Below are positions 46,663-56,020 of a stretch of 64,000 bases of DNA, piece by piece. Positions within the stretch are counted from its first letter, which is position 1. Each line of letters opens with the position of its first letter. The notes under the pieces are model-generated. The model worked only from the letters and a program-made list of their open reading frames with translations, searched no databases and was not told the DNA's origin. The DNA comes from Enterococcus gallinarum NBRC 100675 (GTDB taxonomy: Bacteria > Bacillota > Bacilli > Lactobacillales > Enterococcaceae): contig NZ_BCQE01000011.1 of NCBI RefSeq assembly GCF_001544275.1, positions 62,001 through 126,000 on the forward strand, given 5' to 3'. A program made the position numbers and the translations under genes.

Positions 46663-47880
46663 CTATGAATCCAGCCCCATGAACGTTGGATAAGCTGTTT
46701 CATCATGTTCACTGCGATCCATCCCAATAGCTTCTTCTTGTTCTGTGACCCGGATCGGTAGCACGCGTTTGATCACATGGATCAATAGAAAGGATATGCC
46801 TCCGGCAAATAGAATCGTAAATACGATACTAATGATCTGTGCAATGAACAACTCAGTCCCACCATAGAGCAAGCCGGTGTGATGATTGACAGCAGGATCA
46901 GCAAAAATGCCCGTCATGATTCCACCAAAGATTCCGCCAATCCCATGACAACCAAAAGCATCCAAAGCGTCATCCAGACCTAAGCGATGTTTGATGACCG
47001 AAATAAAGTAATAACAAAACGGACTCACTAATGCACCGATCACAAAGGATGACCAAAGGGAAACAAAACCTGCGCCAGGAGTAATTGCTACCAGACCCAC
47101 GACAGCTCCGGTACAAGCTCCGACAATGGTTGGCTTCCCTAATAAAACTTTTTCAATCAACATCCAGGAGAGCATCGCAGCTGCGGCTGCCGTATTGGTC
47201 GTTAACAACGCTTGAATGGCGATCCCGTCAGCAGCTAATGCTGATCCAGCATTGAAGCCAAACCAGCCAAACCATAGCAACCCTGCCCCTAATACGACAA
47301 ATGGAATATTATGGGGACGATACTCCGTTTGATGAAACTCGCGTCTCTTACCCACGACTAATGCTAGCACGAGACCGCTGATGCCTGAACTAATATGGAC
47401 AACGTTGCCTCCTGCAAAATCAATCGAACCGATAGCGTCTAAGAAGCCGCCACCCCAAACCATATGGGCCATCGGAAAATAAACCAAAAACAGCCAGCAG
47501 CCAATAAATAAGAAAATAGCTGAAAAACGCATTCGTCCTACGACTGATCCGGTAATGATCGCTGTTGTGATCAGTGCAAACATCATCTGAAAAGCCGCAA
47601 ACAATCCTTCAGGAATCCCTTCTCCGTCCGTCATGGAAACTTGCTGGAAAAATAACTTATCGATGTTGCCGATAAACGCACCTGTACCACTGAAAGAAAG
47701 CGAATACCCAGCCGTCACCCACAGAACTGAAGCTAGTCCCATGGTGCAAATCACCATCATCATTGTGTTCAAGATATTTTTTCGCCTTTCCAATCCACCA
47801 TAAAAAAAAGCTAGCGCCGGAGTCATTAAAAAGACCATCCCACTGCAAATCAAAATAAATCCACTATTGCCTGTTTCCAT
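46663..47880 (-). CDS. amtB: Ammonium transporter AmtB
   Basis: A 405-residue channel with about eleven transmembrane segments (MVFLMTPALAFFYGGLERRK at the start). The pore His pair is in GGNVVHISSGISGL and GCHGIGGIFGG. ATG 47880, 8 bases after AAAGGAG, is chosen over 47889. Forms an operon with glnK; GlnR-like boxes lie upstream. Confidence 0.95.
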   Translation of the reverse strand: METGNSGFILICSGMVFLMTPALAFFYGGLERRKNILNTMMMVICTMGLASVLWVTAGYSLSFSGTGAFIGNIDKLFFQQVSMTDGEGIPEGLFAAFQMMFALITTAIITGSVVGRMRFSAIFLFIGCWLFLVYFPMAHMVWGGGFLDAIGSIDFAGGNVVHISSGISGLVLALVVGKRREFHQTEYRPHNIPFVVLGAGLLWFGWFGFNAGSALAADGIAIQALLTTNTAAAAAMLSWMLIEKVLLGKPTIVGACTGAVVGLVAITPGAGFVSLWSSFVIGALVSPFCYYFISVIKHRLGLDDALDAFGCHGIGGIFGGIMTGIFADPAVNHHTGLLYGGTELFIAQIISIVFTILFAGGISFLLIHVIKRVLPIRVTEQEEAIGMDRSEHDETAYPTFMGLDS

Positions 47881-47898
47881 TCCAACCACTCCTTTTTA

Positions 47899-48000
47899 TG
47901 TTAGATATCCTACCATCATATTCAGGAGTTCGCTAGTGTTTTTTCTAATTTTTGCAATTTTTCTGAAAAAAGCTCACTTTACATGTTATTAAATCTAACA
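47899..48000 (-). promoter_or_regulatory. GlnR/TnrA-like boxes upstream of amtB
   Basis: TGTTATTAAATCTAACA (47984-48000) fits TGTNAN7TNACA exactly; a second near-match, TGTTAGATATCCTACCA (47899-47915), misses one fixed base. Between them, 47957-47971 resembles a CodY box at 12 of 15 positions. Nitrogen control of amtB-glnK is inferred. Confidence 0.65.
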
Positions 48001-48038
48001 TTCGCAATTCGAGTGATAGCTTTCTTGGGAAATGGCGA

Positions 48039-48494
48039 TCAAAACGACACATAAAAAGTCACATTATCCGTCAAATGCTTAAAGCCATTCTTTTTATAAA
48101 AATCTGCAGCTGGCATCTTTTCTTCTGTATCTAATAGTATCGTGGGAATGCCTTTTTTGGCCAACTCTTCTTTGATCATTTCTAAAAAAGCAGAGCCGAA
48201 ACCTTTCCCTTGATGCTTGCCGGCAATTAAAAAGGTATCGATGACATATTCTTTTCCTTGGTACCACGGCTTGATAAAGCCTAACGAGTACCCTATTTTT
48301 TCATTGGTCAATGAGTCCGTTAAATAATAGCCAATATAAGTATTCATCGCCATCATGGATGACACATATTCTGTAATTTGAGGAACGGTTAGCTCATCAT
48401 TCCATGGTTCCGCTGAAAAGATTGCAATGTACATTTCAACAGCTTCCTTTAAATCTTTTTCTGTTAGCTCACGCATGCTTAAGTTGATTGTCAT
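48039..48494 (-). CDS. GNAT-family N-acetyltransferase
   Basis: A 151-residue GNAT domain: YVIDTFLIAGKHQGKGFGSA (acetyl-CoA loop QGKGFGS) and EKMPAADFYKKNGFKHL at the end. The longest frame starts at 48584 and overlaps the MazG-like gene; ATG 48494 with GGAAGTGGG before it is preferred. Substrate unknown. Confidence 0.78.
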   Translation of the reverse strand: MTINLSMRELTEKDLKEAVEMYIAIFSAEPWNDELTVPQITEYVSSMMAMNTYIGYYLTDSLTNEKIGYSLGFIKPWYQGKEYVIDTFLIAGKHQGKGFGSAFLEMIKEELAKKGIPTILLDTEEKMPAADFYKKNGFKHLTDNVTFYVSF

Positions 48495-48549
48495 TTCGTT
48501 TCCCACTTCCTTTAACGATTCATTATCAGCCCAATCGAATGACGAACCA

Positions 48550-48849
48550 TCATTCATCGATTCGTTTTGCATACCCATTGCCATAACTGGTATAGCGGCG
48601 GGCTTGGTTGATTTTCATTTTTTTCTGAATCTCTCCGTCTAAATCAATCGATAAGATCTCCGCTAAACCGAGAAGGTAGATGGCTACATCTGCCAATTCT
48701 TCCCCCACATCTTGATTTTTGCGATAGGCATCAAAAGCTTCAGCCACTTCACCATATAATGACAAAAATTCCTTTTCAATATTGGTGACATTAAATTGAT
48801 GATCGATTTTGTTTTGATAGATCGCTTTTTGCATGTCTCGTATGTTCAT
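48550..48849 (-). CDS. MazG-like nucleotide pyrophosphohydrolase
   Basis: A 99-residue single-domain all-helical protein with the MazG metal motif: FLSLYGEVAEAFDAYRKN (ExxE) and VGEELADVAIYLLGLAE (EExxD). Such proteins hydrolyse non-canonical NTPs. AAAAGGAG precedes ATG 48849. The following GNAT is on the same strand. Confidence 0.83.
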   Translation of the reverse strand: MNIRDMQKAIYQNKIDHQFNVTNIEKEFLSLYGEVAEAFDAYRKNQDVGEELADVAIYLLGLAEILSIDLDGEIQKKMKINQARRYTSYGNGYAKRIDE

Positions 48850-48943
48850 CTTTTTCTCCTTTTTAAACTAGTATATCATTTCCTTTTGTGACAGTTTCAC
48901 CCAATCATCCATTTCACTAAAAATGAAACTCATTATTAAAAAA

Positions 48944-48965
48944 AACCGATGCACAGGCATCGGTT
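48944..48965 (-). terminator. Terminator at the end of the dnaX-rsmI operon
   Basis: AACCGATGC (48944-48952) pairs perfectly with GCATCGGTT (48957-48965) around a 4-base loop, and a T8 run follows on the minus strand. It overlaps the rsmI stop codon. Confidence 0.9.
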
Positions 48966-49821
48966 AAGCGTCTAAGTGATAGGCATGATAGACCGTTTGT
49001 TTTTTTACTTGATTTCGTTTTGCCACTTCTTTGATAGCCTCCTTAGAAGACATCCCGGTCTCCATCAGAGCTGTTACTTGCTCTTTAAGGCTACCGTCAT
49101 AAACGATTTCGACAGAGTCCGTCGATCCCTCAACCATAAGGCAACACTCTCCTTTGACCGTATTTTCCTCTAGATAGTCCAACAGTTCCTTTAAAGAACC
49201 TCGCAAGTATTCCTCGTGGATTTTTGTCAACTCTCGACAGATGACTGCAGAACGTTCTGCACCAAAAACAGTAATCATATTTTCGATCGTCGCTGCCAAG
49301 CGGTAAGGTGATTCATAAAAGATCATCGTAGCCGGCTGGTTCGCCAGCTCAGACAATGCTTCTTTTTGCTCTTTCTTTTTTCGAGGTAAGAAGCCATAAA
49401 AAAGATTGGGCTGCGGAGACAAACCAGAAGCGATCAAAGCAGTCAATCCCGCTGTAGGACCGGGCAAGGCAATCACTGGAATATCAGCTGCAATGCACGC
49501 TTTGACTAATTCATGACCAGGGTCACTGATCGATGGCATCCCTGCATCACTACATTGGGCAATTATTTTTCCAGCTAGCAATTGATCGATGAGTTGCGGC
49601 ACACGTTCCTTGAAATTATGTTCATGCAAACTTCGTTGCGGTGTCGTTATTTCAAAATGGTTCAATAATTTCTGGGTATTCCTAGTATCTTCGCTGGCAA
49701 TCAAATCAGCTTCCCCTAAAATTTTGACACAACGAACGGTCATGTCTTCCAAATTTCCGATTGGTGTCGGCACTAAATAAAGCGTTCCGTTCGATTGTTT
49801 ATAGCTTTGTTGTTTCTGCAT
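48964..49821 (-). CDS. rsmI: 16S rRNA (cytidine1402-2'-O)-methyltransferase RsmI
   Basis: A 285-residue SAM methyltransferase of the YraL/RsmI type: TLYLVPTPIGNLEDMTVR, SEDTRNTQKLLNHFEI, CSDAGMPSISDPGHELV and ALPGPTAGLTALIASGL are all present. ATG 49821 is chosen over 49866. Last gene of the replication operon, 51 bases after yabA. Confidence 0.95.
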   Translation of the reverse strand: MQKQQSYKQSNGTLYLVPTPIGNLEDMTVRCVKILGEADLIASEDTRNTQKLLNHFEITTPQRSLHEHNFKERVPQLIDQLLAGKIIAQCSDAGMPSISDPGHELVKACIAADIPVIALPGPTAGLTALIASGLSPQPNLFYGFLPRKKKEQKEALSELANQPATMIFYESPYRLAATIENMITVFGAERSAVICRELTKIHEEYLRGSLKELLDYLEENTVKGECCLMVEGSTDSVEIVYDGSLKEQVTALMETGMSSKEAIKEVAKRNQVKKQTVYHAYHLDA

Positions 49822-49872
49822 ACTTTCCCTACTTTCAAAAAAAGACCAGCCACCTGCGCTGGTCATTTCCTA

Positions 49873-50220
49873 TTATCGTCCGCTTTCTCGATAGATTACT
49901 TCAAGACAAAAAGCACACGGTTCATCATGTTCTCTTCTAGATCCATATAAGTCATAACAAACATGGAATCCTTCTTCGTATATCTTTTCCAAATTCATTC
50001 GCGATTTGGACAATTCTTGTTTGACCGATTCTGCGGGCGCTTCGGCCACTTGATTCAATTCACGGATATGTTCCCGTAAACGTTGATTTTCTAATTCTAG
50101 CGTCGTATTTTTTTCAACGATTTCTTGCAAAGACTGTTTCATCTCTGCTAAGTTATTCAACGAATTTTGCAGTTCATTTTCTAACTGATTCAATCCATCA
50201 TAAATCGATCGCTTGTCCAT
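49873..50220 (-). CDS. yabA: Replication initiation control protein YabA
   Basis: A 115-residue protein: N-terminal coiled coil (about 5-65, leucine-rich) for tetramerisation and a C-terminal zinc site, FHVCYDLYGSRREHDEPCAF C. It binds DnaA and DnaN and limits initiation. ATG 50220 fits the family start MDKRxxYD; ATG 50226 is nearer the AGGTGA ribosome site and may be used. Confidence 0.93.
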   Translation of the reverse strand: MDKRSIYDGLNQLENELQNSLNNLAEMKQSLQEIVEKNTTLELENQRLREHIRELNQVAEAPAESVKQELSKSRMNLEKIYEEGFHVCYDLYGSRREHDEPCAFCLEVIYRESGR

Positions 50221-50239
50221 GCTCATTATGGTCACCTAC

Positions 50240-51040
50240 TTATTTTGTCACTAGTTCTTCGTATTCATAGTCTATGGGCGTTTGTCGATCGTACAAACGG
50301 ACTTTGATAATGCGCTGCAATAAATCCAGACCGACTACTTTTCCTTTTCCATCCGGAGTCTCAACTTCTTTGCCGCGATCCGGTAATTCTCGTTTTGCTT
50401 GTTCATATTCATCATTCTCATACTTCAAACAGCACATCAAACGACCACACAATCCGGAAATTTTCGTCGGATTCAAAGACAGCCCTTGATCTTTGGCCAT
50501 TTTGATCGAGACAGGGATAAAATCGCCTAAGAACGTCGAACAGCAGAGCTTACGGCCGCATGGACCAATTCCGCCGATCGCCTTTGCTTCATCTCGTACA
50601 CCGATTTGTCGCAACTCGATCCTTGTATGAAAATGACTCGCCAAATCCTTGACTAGTTCGCGGAAATCAACTCGACCATCCGCTGTAAAATAATACAGCA
50701 TCTTTGACCGCTCAAATGTATATTCTGCCCTAACAAGTTTCATAGGTAAATTGTGCGCTCGAATCTTCTGCTTGCCGATGATCAGTGCTTCTTCAGCATC
50801 TTGACGATTTTTCTTTTCTCTCTCGATATCTTTAGGTGTGGCCTGTCTAATGATTGGCTTTATGTCATAAGGCAAATCTTGCGAATCGATCAACTGCTTA
50901 GGAATCGCGACGGTCGCCATAAACTTTGCTTCTTGTGATTCAACGATCACTCGTTCCCCCGACGTGTAATCTCGCTTCTCAGGCGCATAAAAATAGATTT
51001 GTCCCGCAGCGCGAAAGCGTACACCGACTACTTCTATCAT
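50240..51040 (-). CDS. ricT: RicT/YaaT, PSP1-domain iron-sulfur protein
   Basis: A 266-residue PSP1 protein with two Cys clusters, CGRKLCC (about 160) and CGRLMCC (about 197), which bind Fe-S clusters in the RicT-RicA-RicF complex that modulates RNase Y. C-terminal KOW-like part ETPDGKGKVVGLDLLQRIIK V. 15 bases downstream of holB, with GGGGGAG before ATG. Confidence 0.93.
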   Translation of the reverse strand: MIEVVGVRFRAAGQIYFYAPEKRDYTSGERVIVESQEAKFMATVAIPKQLIDSQDLPYDIKPIIRQATPKDIEREKKNRQDAEEALIIGKQKIRAHNLPMKLVRAEYTFERSKMLYYFTADGRVDFRELVKDLASHFHTRIELRQIGVRDEAKAIGGIGPCGRKLCCSTFLGDFIPVSIKMAKDQGLSLNPTKISGLCGRLMCCLKYENDEYEQAKRELPDRGKEVETPDGKGKVVGLDLLQRIIKVRLYDRQTPIDYEYEELVTK

Positions 51041-51055
51041 AACATTGCTCCCCCT

Positions 51056-52000
51056 TTAGGGTACTGTTATGCCATAGATGATCTTCACTGAAAATTGTTC
51101 AGCAACGCCTTGAAAAGCTACATTCGCTTGCAGTTTCTTTTGGGCTTGCAAGGCAGCTTCGATGGCAAGATTGATCTCTTTTCCCCATAAGCCTTGTGCC
51201 AATAACTGGTCTCGTTCTTCCTGCAAATAAAATAACAGAATCGAAAAAATAACTCTCTGCTGTTCTTTTTCTTTTGCTAAAGCGAGCAGCTTTTTTTGAA
51301 CGAAAATAAACGCTTGCGGATCTTTCTTCAAGAGATACTTCACCCATTGTGCAACAGCATCCTTAGTTTCATTAAACCATTCCTCTTGGGAGATTTCAAC
51401 TGCTTTATGATAACTATTTGTCAAGTAACTCAAAAGACGGCTACTCTCTTGAGAAAGTCCTTCTTTTTGCAGCTTTGTCTGCAATTTATCTTTCGCCAAT
51501 GGTGAAAAATGAATGATTTGACAGCGGGACTGGATCGTCGGCAAGATACGTCCAACACTTTCCGTTTCTAAAATCGCTAAGAAATTCCCTACAGGTTCTT
51601 CCAAAAATTTCAGTAAACTATTTGCTGCACTTGTATTCATTTTTTCTGATTGAGAAAGAATAAAGATTTTCAAGCGACTTTCGAAGCCGCTCTTAGAAAA
51701 TTCTTCTTGCAATTGACGAATTTGGTCCACTTTGATCGTCTGTCCATCTGGTTCCACCATGAGTACGTCCGGGTGCTCCCCTTGCGCGATCCGCAAACAA
51801 TTACTGCAAGACCCGCAAGGTTCATTTGATTGAACATTCGTACAAAAGAGACGTTTCGCCAGCCACAAACTCATCTCATGTTTGCCCGTTCCTGCATCGC
51901 CTTCAAAAAGATAAGCATGGGCAATCCGCCCATGCTCGACACTTTTCTTCAGTTGGGCAAAAACCAGAGGTTGATATTCTTGTAAAAAAAGTTCCTCCAT
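51056..52000 (-). CDS. holB: DNA polymerase III delta' subunit HolB
   Basis: A 314-residue clamp-loader subunit: HAYLFEGDAGTGKHEMSLWL (Walker A-like, GDAGTGK), zinc Cys in CGSCSNCLRIAQGEHPD, and SAANSLLKFLEEP. ATG 52000 after AAGGAG is used; the frame extends into darA. With dnaX products and delta it loads the sliding clamp. Confidence 0.94.
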   Translation of the reverse strand: MEELFLQEYQPLVFAQLKKSVEHGRIAHAYLFEGDAGTGKHEMSLWLAKRLFCTNVQSNEPCGSCSNCLRIAQGEHPDVLMVEPDGQTIKVDQIRQLQEEFSKSGFESRLKIFILSQSEKMNTSAANSLLKFLEEPVGNFLAILETESVGRILPTIQSRCQIIHFSPLAKDKLQTKLQKEGLSQESSRLLSYLTNSYHKAVEISQEEWFNETKDAVAQWVKYLLKKDPQAFIFVQKKLLALAKEKEQQRVIFSILLFYLQEERDQLLAQGLWGKEINLAIEAALQAQKKLQANVAFQGVAEQFSVKIIYGITVP

Positions 52001-52013
52001 GGTCTGCTCCTTT

Positions 52014-52355
<342 letters not shown>

Positions 52356-52374
52356 TTATTATTGTCGTCAGCGA

Positions 52375-53022
52375 TCACATTGTTTTGAAGTAGGAAGGAT
52401 ATGCTTCAACGATTGCTGAAAAACTTGTCTCAACGACATCTTGTAATCCCATTCTAGCATCAACCTTATGGATGCGTACAGGATTTTCTTCTGCCAGCTT
52501 CAAATAAGCATGACGAACTCGTTGGTGAAATTCTAATCCTTCCGCGTCCAAGCGATCCAACTGATGAGCCCGATGCTCTTGAATCCTTCTTAAACCTGTA
52601 TCCGAATCAACATCCAAATACAAGGTGAAGTCAGGCTCCGTGCCTTCGGTGGCAAATTCATTGATACGTGCAATCTCAGGAATACCGATCCGACGCCCTG
52701 CCCCTTGATAAGCTAAAGAACTGTCTACAAATCGATCACAGATCACGATTTTGCCCTCATTCAATGCTGGTAAAATCACTTGGATCAAATGTTGGCGTCT
52801 TGCAGCAGCATACAGCAATGCTTCAGTCCGTTCATCCATCTCAGAATTTTTGGGATCCAGTATGATCCGCCGAATTTTTTCTGCGATTTTTACACCGCCT
52901 GGTTCTCTCGTTTTGACAATGTCTCGTTTGGCTTCTAGCTGCAAACGAGGATATAGTTCTTCTAAAACACTGGTTTTGCCAGCGCCATCTGGTCCTTCAA
53001 TGGTTATGAACAGTCCACTCAC
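52375..53022 (-). CDS. tmk: Thymidylate kinase
   Basis: A 215-residue kinase converting dTMP to dTDP. P-loop IEGPDGAGKTSVLEEL, the TREPGG block and VICDRFVDSSLAYQGAGR are present. The frame opens at 53052 inside recR, but GTG 53022 has GGAGG 8 bases before it and gives the normal N-terminus SGLFITIEG, so a GTG start is likely. Confidence 0.95.
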   Translation of the reverse strand: MSGLFITIEGPDGAGKTSVLEELYPRLQLEAKRDIVKTREPGGVKIAEKIRRIILDPKNSEMDERTEALLYAAARRQHLIQVILPALNEGKIVICDRFVDSSLAYQGAGRRIGIPEIARINEFATEGTEPDFTLYLDVDSDTGLRRIQEHRAHQLDRLDAEGLEFHQRVRHAYLKLAEENPVRIHKVDARMGLQDVVETSFSAIVEAYPSYFKTM

Positions 53023-53041
53023 CCTTGTTGCCTCCAATTTC

Positions 53042-53638
53042 TTATAATTCACGTCTTCCTTCCACTGCTTTAAGCAATGTCACTTCGTCCGCATATTCGA
53101 TATCGCTGCCGACAGATAAGCCGTGAGCCAACCGCGTCACTTTGATCCCCGCTGGTTTGATCAGTCGGGAAAGATAAATCGCGGTAGCTTCACCTTCTGT
53201 CGTGGCGTTCGTAGCAATGATCACTTCTTTCACTTGGTCATCATGCAGTCGCTGAATCAAAGGAGCAATATTGATATCTTCTGGTCCAGTACCTTCCATT
53301 GGAGACAGGACACCATGCAAAACATGATAGAGCCCATGGTACTCACGGACTTTTTCTAACGCCATGACATCCTTTGGTTCTTCTACTACTAAGATCGTGC
53401 CTTTATCTCGTGAAGGGTCACTGCAGATCTCACAGGGATCTCCTTCTGTAATGTTTCCGCAAATACTGCAAAAATGCAGATCACGTTTGACGCTCAACAG
53501 TGATTTAGCAAACTCATTGACGACTTCATCTTTCATATCGATCGTATAAAAAGCCAATCTAGTTGCTGTTTTTTGTCCGATACCTGGCAGCTTCATGTAG
53601 CTGTCGATTAATCGTGCGATCGGTTCTGGATACTGCAC
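53042..53638 (-). CDS. recR: Recombination protein RecR
   Basis: A 198-residue protein: HhH ([17 protein letters not shown]), C4 zinc site ([16 protein letters not shown]), Toprim ([16 protein letters not shown]) and C-terminal Walker B-like segment. It forms the ring that works with RecO and RecF. Confidence 0.97.
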   Translation of the reverse strand: MQYPEPIARLIDSYMKLPGIGQKTATRLAFYTIDMKDEVVNEFAKSLLSVKRDLHFCSICGNITEGDPCEICSDPSRDKGTILVVEEPKDVMALEKVREYHGLYHVLHGVLSPMEGTGPEDINIAPLIQRLHDDQVKEVIIATNATTEGEATAIYLSRLIKPAGIKVTRLAHGLSVGSDIEYADEVTLLKAVEGRREL

Positions 53639-53653
53639 GCCACATTTCTCCTT

Positions 53654-53968
53654 TTATAAACCGGGAATTCCTTTAGTGTATTTACCCATAGTCCGTTCGG
53701 TTTCTTTTTCAATTTTAGTTAATCCATCATTTACTGCCAAGATCAGCATATCTTGTAACATGTCGACATCTTCCGGATCGACGATTGCTTGATCGATCGA
53801 AAGATCGCGTAATTTTTTATCACCTGTAAAAGTTGCCTTTACGTAGCCATTTGTTGACTCGCCGATAAATTCTTTACTGTTTAGGGCTTCTTGTTCTTTT
53901 ACCATCTCTTTTTGCATTTTTTGTACTTGCTTCATCATGCCTTGCATATTTCCCATGCCTCGCATCAT
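53654..53968 (-). CDS. ybaB: Nucleoid-associated protein YbaB/EbfC
   Basis: A 104-residue DNA-binding protein: Met- and Gln-rich N-terminus [20 protein letters not shown] then a coiled coil and VEDVDM-type dimer segment. Conserved position between dnaX and recR. TTGGAG before ATG 53968. Confidence 0.95.
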   Translation of the reverse strand: MMRGMGNMQGMMKQVQKMQKEMVKEQEALNSKEFIGESTNGYVKATFTGDKKLRDLSIDQAIVDPEDVDMLQDMLILAVNDGLTKIEKETERTMGKYTKGIPGL

Positions 53969-53988
53969 TGTTCTTCACTCCAATTCTC

Positions 53989-55716
53989 TCAATTTTCTTC
54001 GATGCTCGCCAATTCACCAAAAAGCTCTTGGGCTTTGGTAACGACGACTTCATTTTCAGGTTCTTCCGTAGTTGGTTCTGGTTCAGCTTCCCCTTCATCT
54101 AATTCGCCTGTATTGAAGGTTTGTCCGCCAGCAATAAATTCTTGTCGTAAGATTGGCCAGCTTTCTTTCGTGATAAACACGGCTTGCGGTGCATAATCAG
54201 AAATCATCCGTGAAATTTGATTATGCAATGTCAGCTGCAAGTCTTGGTCATTGGCTGCTCGTTGACAGACAATCTCATAATCAAAGGCAATCACTACACC
54301 AGATGCACTGGCTGCTTTTGCTTCGCTCGCGTGGAGCATTGCTCGTTGCGTCACCGACAATGACATCAACAGATCATCCCAAATATTCCGCACATTTGCG
54401 AGGTCTTTTTTTGTGGCTTCTTTCAAGACTTGAAAGACCCGTTCTTTTGGCACTCGGAAAGTGCTGCTATTTTTGGTCTTTTTGGCAGGTGGATTGACCG
54501 GTTCACTGCTGGCCGCCGATGGGTTTTCTTGTAGTTTTCGTACTTCTGACTGCAGCTTCTGAATTTCTTGACGAAGCTGCTGGACTTCTTGATTCGACAC
54601 CGAAGCTTCTGAAGCTTCTCCTGAAGCTGGTAATCTCCTCTGATTTGCTAGTTTAACAACTGCTACTTCCAAATAAATGGTCGGATTATTGGTGAATCGC
54701 ACCTCGTTTTGCGTCTCATTCAAAACAGTGATCCAATGGTAGATTTGATCTGCAGTAGCTGCCTGAGCTAAAGTTTTGAAACCTGGTGTGATCTGCAGTG
54801 ATTTTTCTTCTAATAATTGCGGCGCCTGCTGATATAAGAGCAAGTCACGACAATAGACCAGCAAGTTCTCCAATAACCGCCGTGCTTCTTTGCCCGAAGA
54901 CAGCAACTGGCGCAATGTTTCTAATGCATCTGGTACTGCTTGGTCTTCACAAAATTGCATCAAGCGATCCATCATCTCATATGATAAGCTGCCCGTTACT
55001 TCTAAGGCATCTTGAGTGGTGACTTTGCCATCACTAAAGGCAATGGCTTGGTCAGCGATACTTAAAGCATCTCGCATCCCACCTTCTGCTGCCCGAGCAA
55101 TCACTTGCAGCGCCTCTTCTTCATAAGCGATTTGACTGCCGTCTAAAACTGTCTTTAGATGATCAACGATATCTTGCGTATTGATTCGCTTAAAATCAAA
55201 TCGTTGCGTTCGAGAAATAATCGTGGCAGGAATCTTGTGCGGCTCTGTCGTCGCCAAAATAAACACCACATTTTTTCGTGGTTCTTCTAACGTCTTCAGT
55301 AACGCGTTGAAGGCGCCGGTCGACAACATATGAACTTCATCCACAATATATACTTTATATTCAGCTTGTGTTGGTGCATAATTTGCACGGTCTCGGATAA
55401 AGCGGATCTCTTCGACCCCATTGTTGCTGGCTGCATCGATTTCGATAACGTCCTCTTGCGTACCAGCTGTGATCGAACGGCACATCTCGCATTCATTGCA
55501 AGGCTCTCCATTGACTTGGTTTGGACAATTGATTGCTTTTGCAAAGATTTTGGCAGCACTCGTTTTTCCCGTTCCCCGAGGACCGGTAAATAAATAAGCA
55601 TGCGAAATTTGATTTTGCTCGATCGCATTTTTCAAGGTTTGCGTAATTGCTTTTTGTCCAACGACATCCTCGAACCGTTGGGATCGCCATACACGGTACA
55701 ATGCTTGATAGGCCAT
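53989..55716 (-). CDS. dnaX: DNA polymerase III subunits gamma/tau DnaX
   Basis: A 575-residue clamp-loader ATPase: Walker A TGPRGTGKTS, zinc Cys (NCPNQVNGEPCNECEMC), DEVHMLSTGAFNALLKTLEEP (Walker B/sensor), coiled-coil linker about 390-420 and the tau C-terminal domain. ATG 55716 after GAGGAAAAAT is chosen. First gene of the operon that continues to rsmI. No AAAAAAG slippery site was seen, so a separate frameshift gamma product is not expected. Confidence 0.96.
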   Translation of the reverse strand: MAYQALYRVWRSQRFEDVVGQKAITQTLKNAIEQNQISHAYLFTGPRGTGKTSAAKIFAKAINCPNQVNGEPCNECEMCRSITAGTQEDVIEIDAASNNGVEEIRFIRDRANYAPTQAEYKVYIVDEVHMLSTGAFNALLKTLEEPRKNVVFILATTEPHKIPATIISRTQRFDFKRINTQDIVDHLKTVLDGSQIAYEEEALQVIARAAEGGMRDALSIADQAIAFSDGKVTTQDALEVTGSLSYEMMDRLMQFCEDQAVPDALETLRQLLSSGKEARRLLENLLVYCRDLLLYQQAPQLLEEKSLQITPGFKTLAQAATADQIYHWITVLNETQNEVRFTNNPTIYLEVAVVKLANQRRLPASGEASEASVSNQEVQQLRQEIQKLQSEVRKLQENPSAASSEPVNPPAKKTKNSSTFRVPKERVFQVLKEATKKDLANVRNIWDDLLMSLSVTQRAMLHASEAKAASASGVVIAFDYEIVCQRAANDQDLQLTLHNQISRMISDYAPQAVFITKESWPILRQEFIAGGQTFNTGELDEGEAEPEPTTEEPENEVVVTKAQELFGELASIEEN

Positions 55717-55752
55717 ATTTTTCCTCACTCTTTTCAAAATTCGCTATTATCT

Positions 55753-55758
55753 ATTATA
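55753..55758 (-). promoter_or_regulatory. -10 box of the dnaX operon
   Basis: TATAAT on the minus strand, 36 bases before dnaX; the -35 is poor. The gap 55717-56020 also holds the promoter of the divergent SPFH gene; I see no small RNA such as the scRNA that precedes dnaX in B. subtilis. Confidence 0.45.
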
Positions 55759-55964
55759 CGTAATATTTATAAAAAAAACTACCTTGAGTTGCCTATCTGC
55801 TGAAAAAGAAATGATTTTTTAAGGGAGCAATCTTTTAATAAAAATCCGCACATCTTAGAGATCGATACTCTGAAAAAAGTATTGCTTTATAGACGATTTT
55901 TTATTCAGCTTTCGCCAACACTTCTACAACTTTGGTCTAATACATAGAAAATACGGAGCTATGG

Positions 55965-55995
55965 TATAATGAATGTACATTCATCCATTGGATGA
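55965..55995 (+). promoter_or_regulatory. SPFH operon promoter and palindrome
   Basis: TATAAT at 55965-55970 without a good -35, which suggests an activator. TCATCCATTGGATGA (55981-55995) is a perfect 7-bp palindrome around one base, between the start point and the ribosome site. Regulator not identified. Confidence 0.4.
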
Positions 55996-56020
55996 TGAAA
56001 ATTTGTAAGGAGGACTGAAA

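Noticed and set aside
53989-55716. Programmed frameshift in dnaX
   Set aside because: No AAAAAAG-type slippery site with a following hairpin was found in the linker region.
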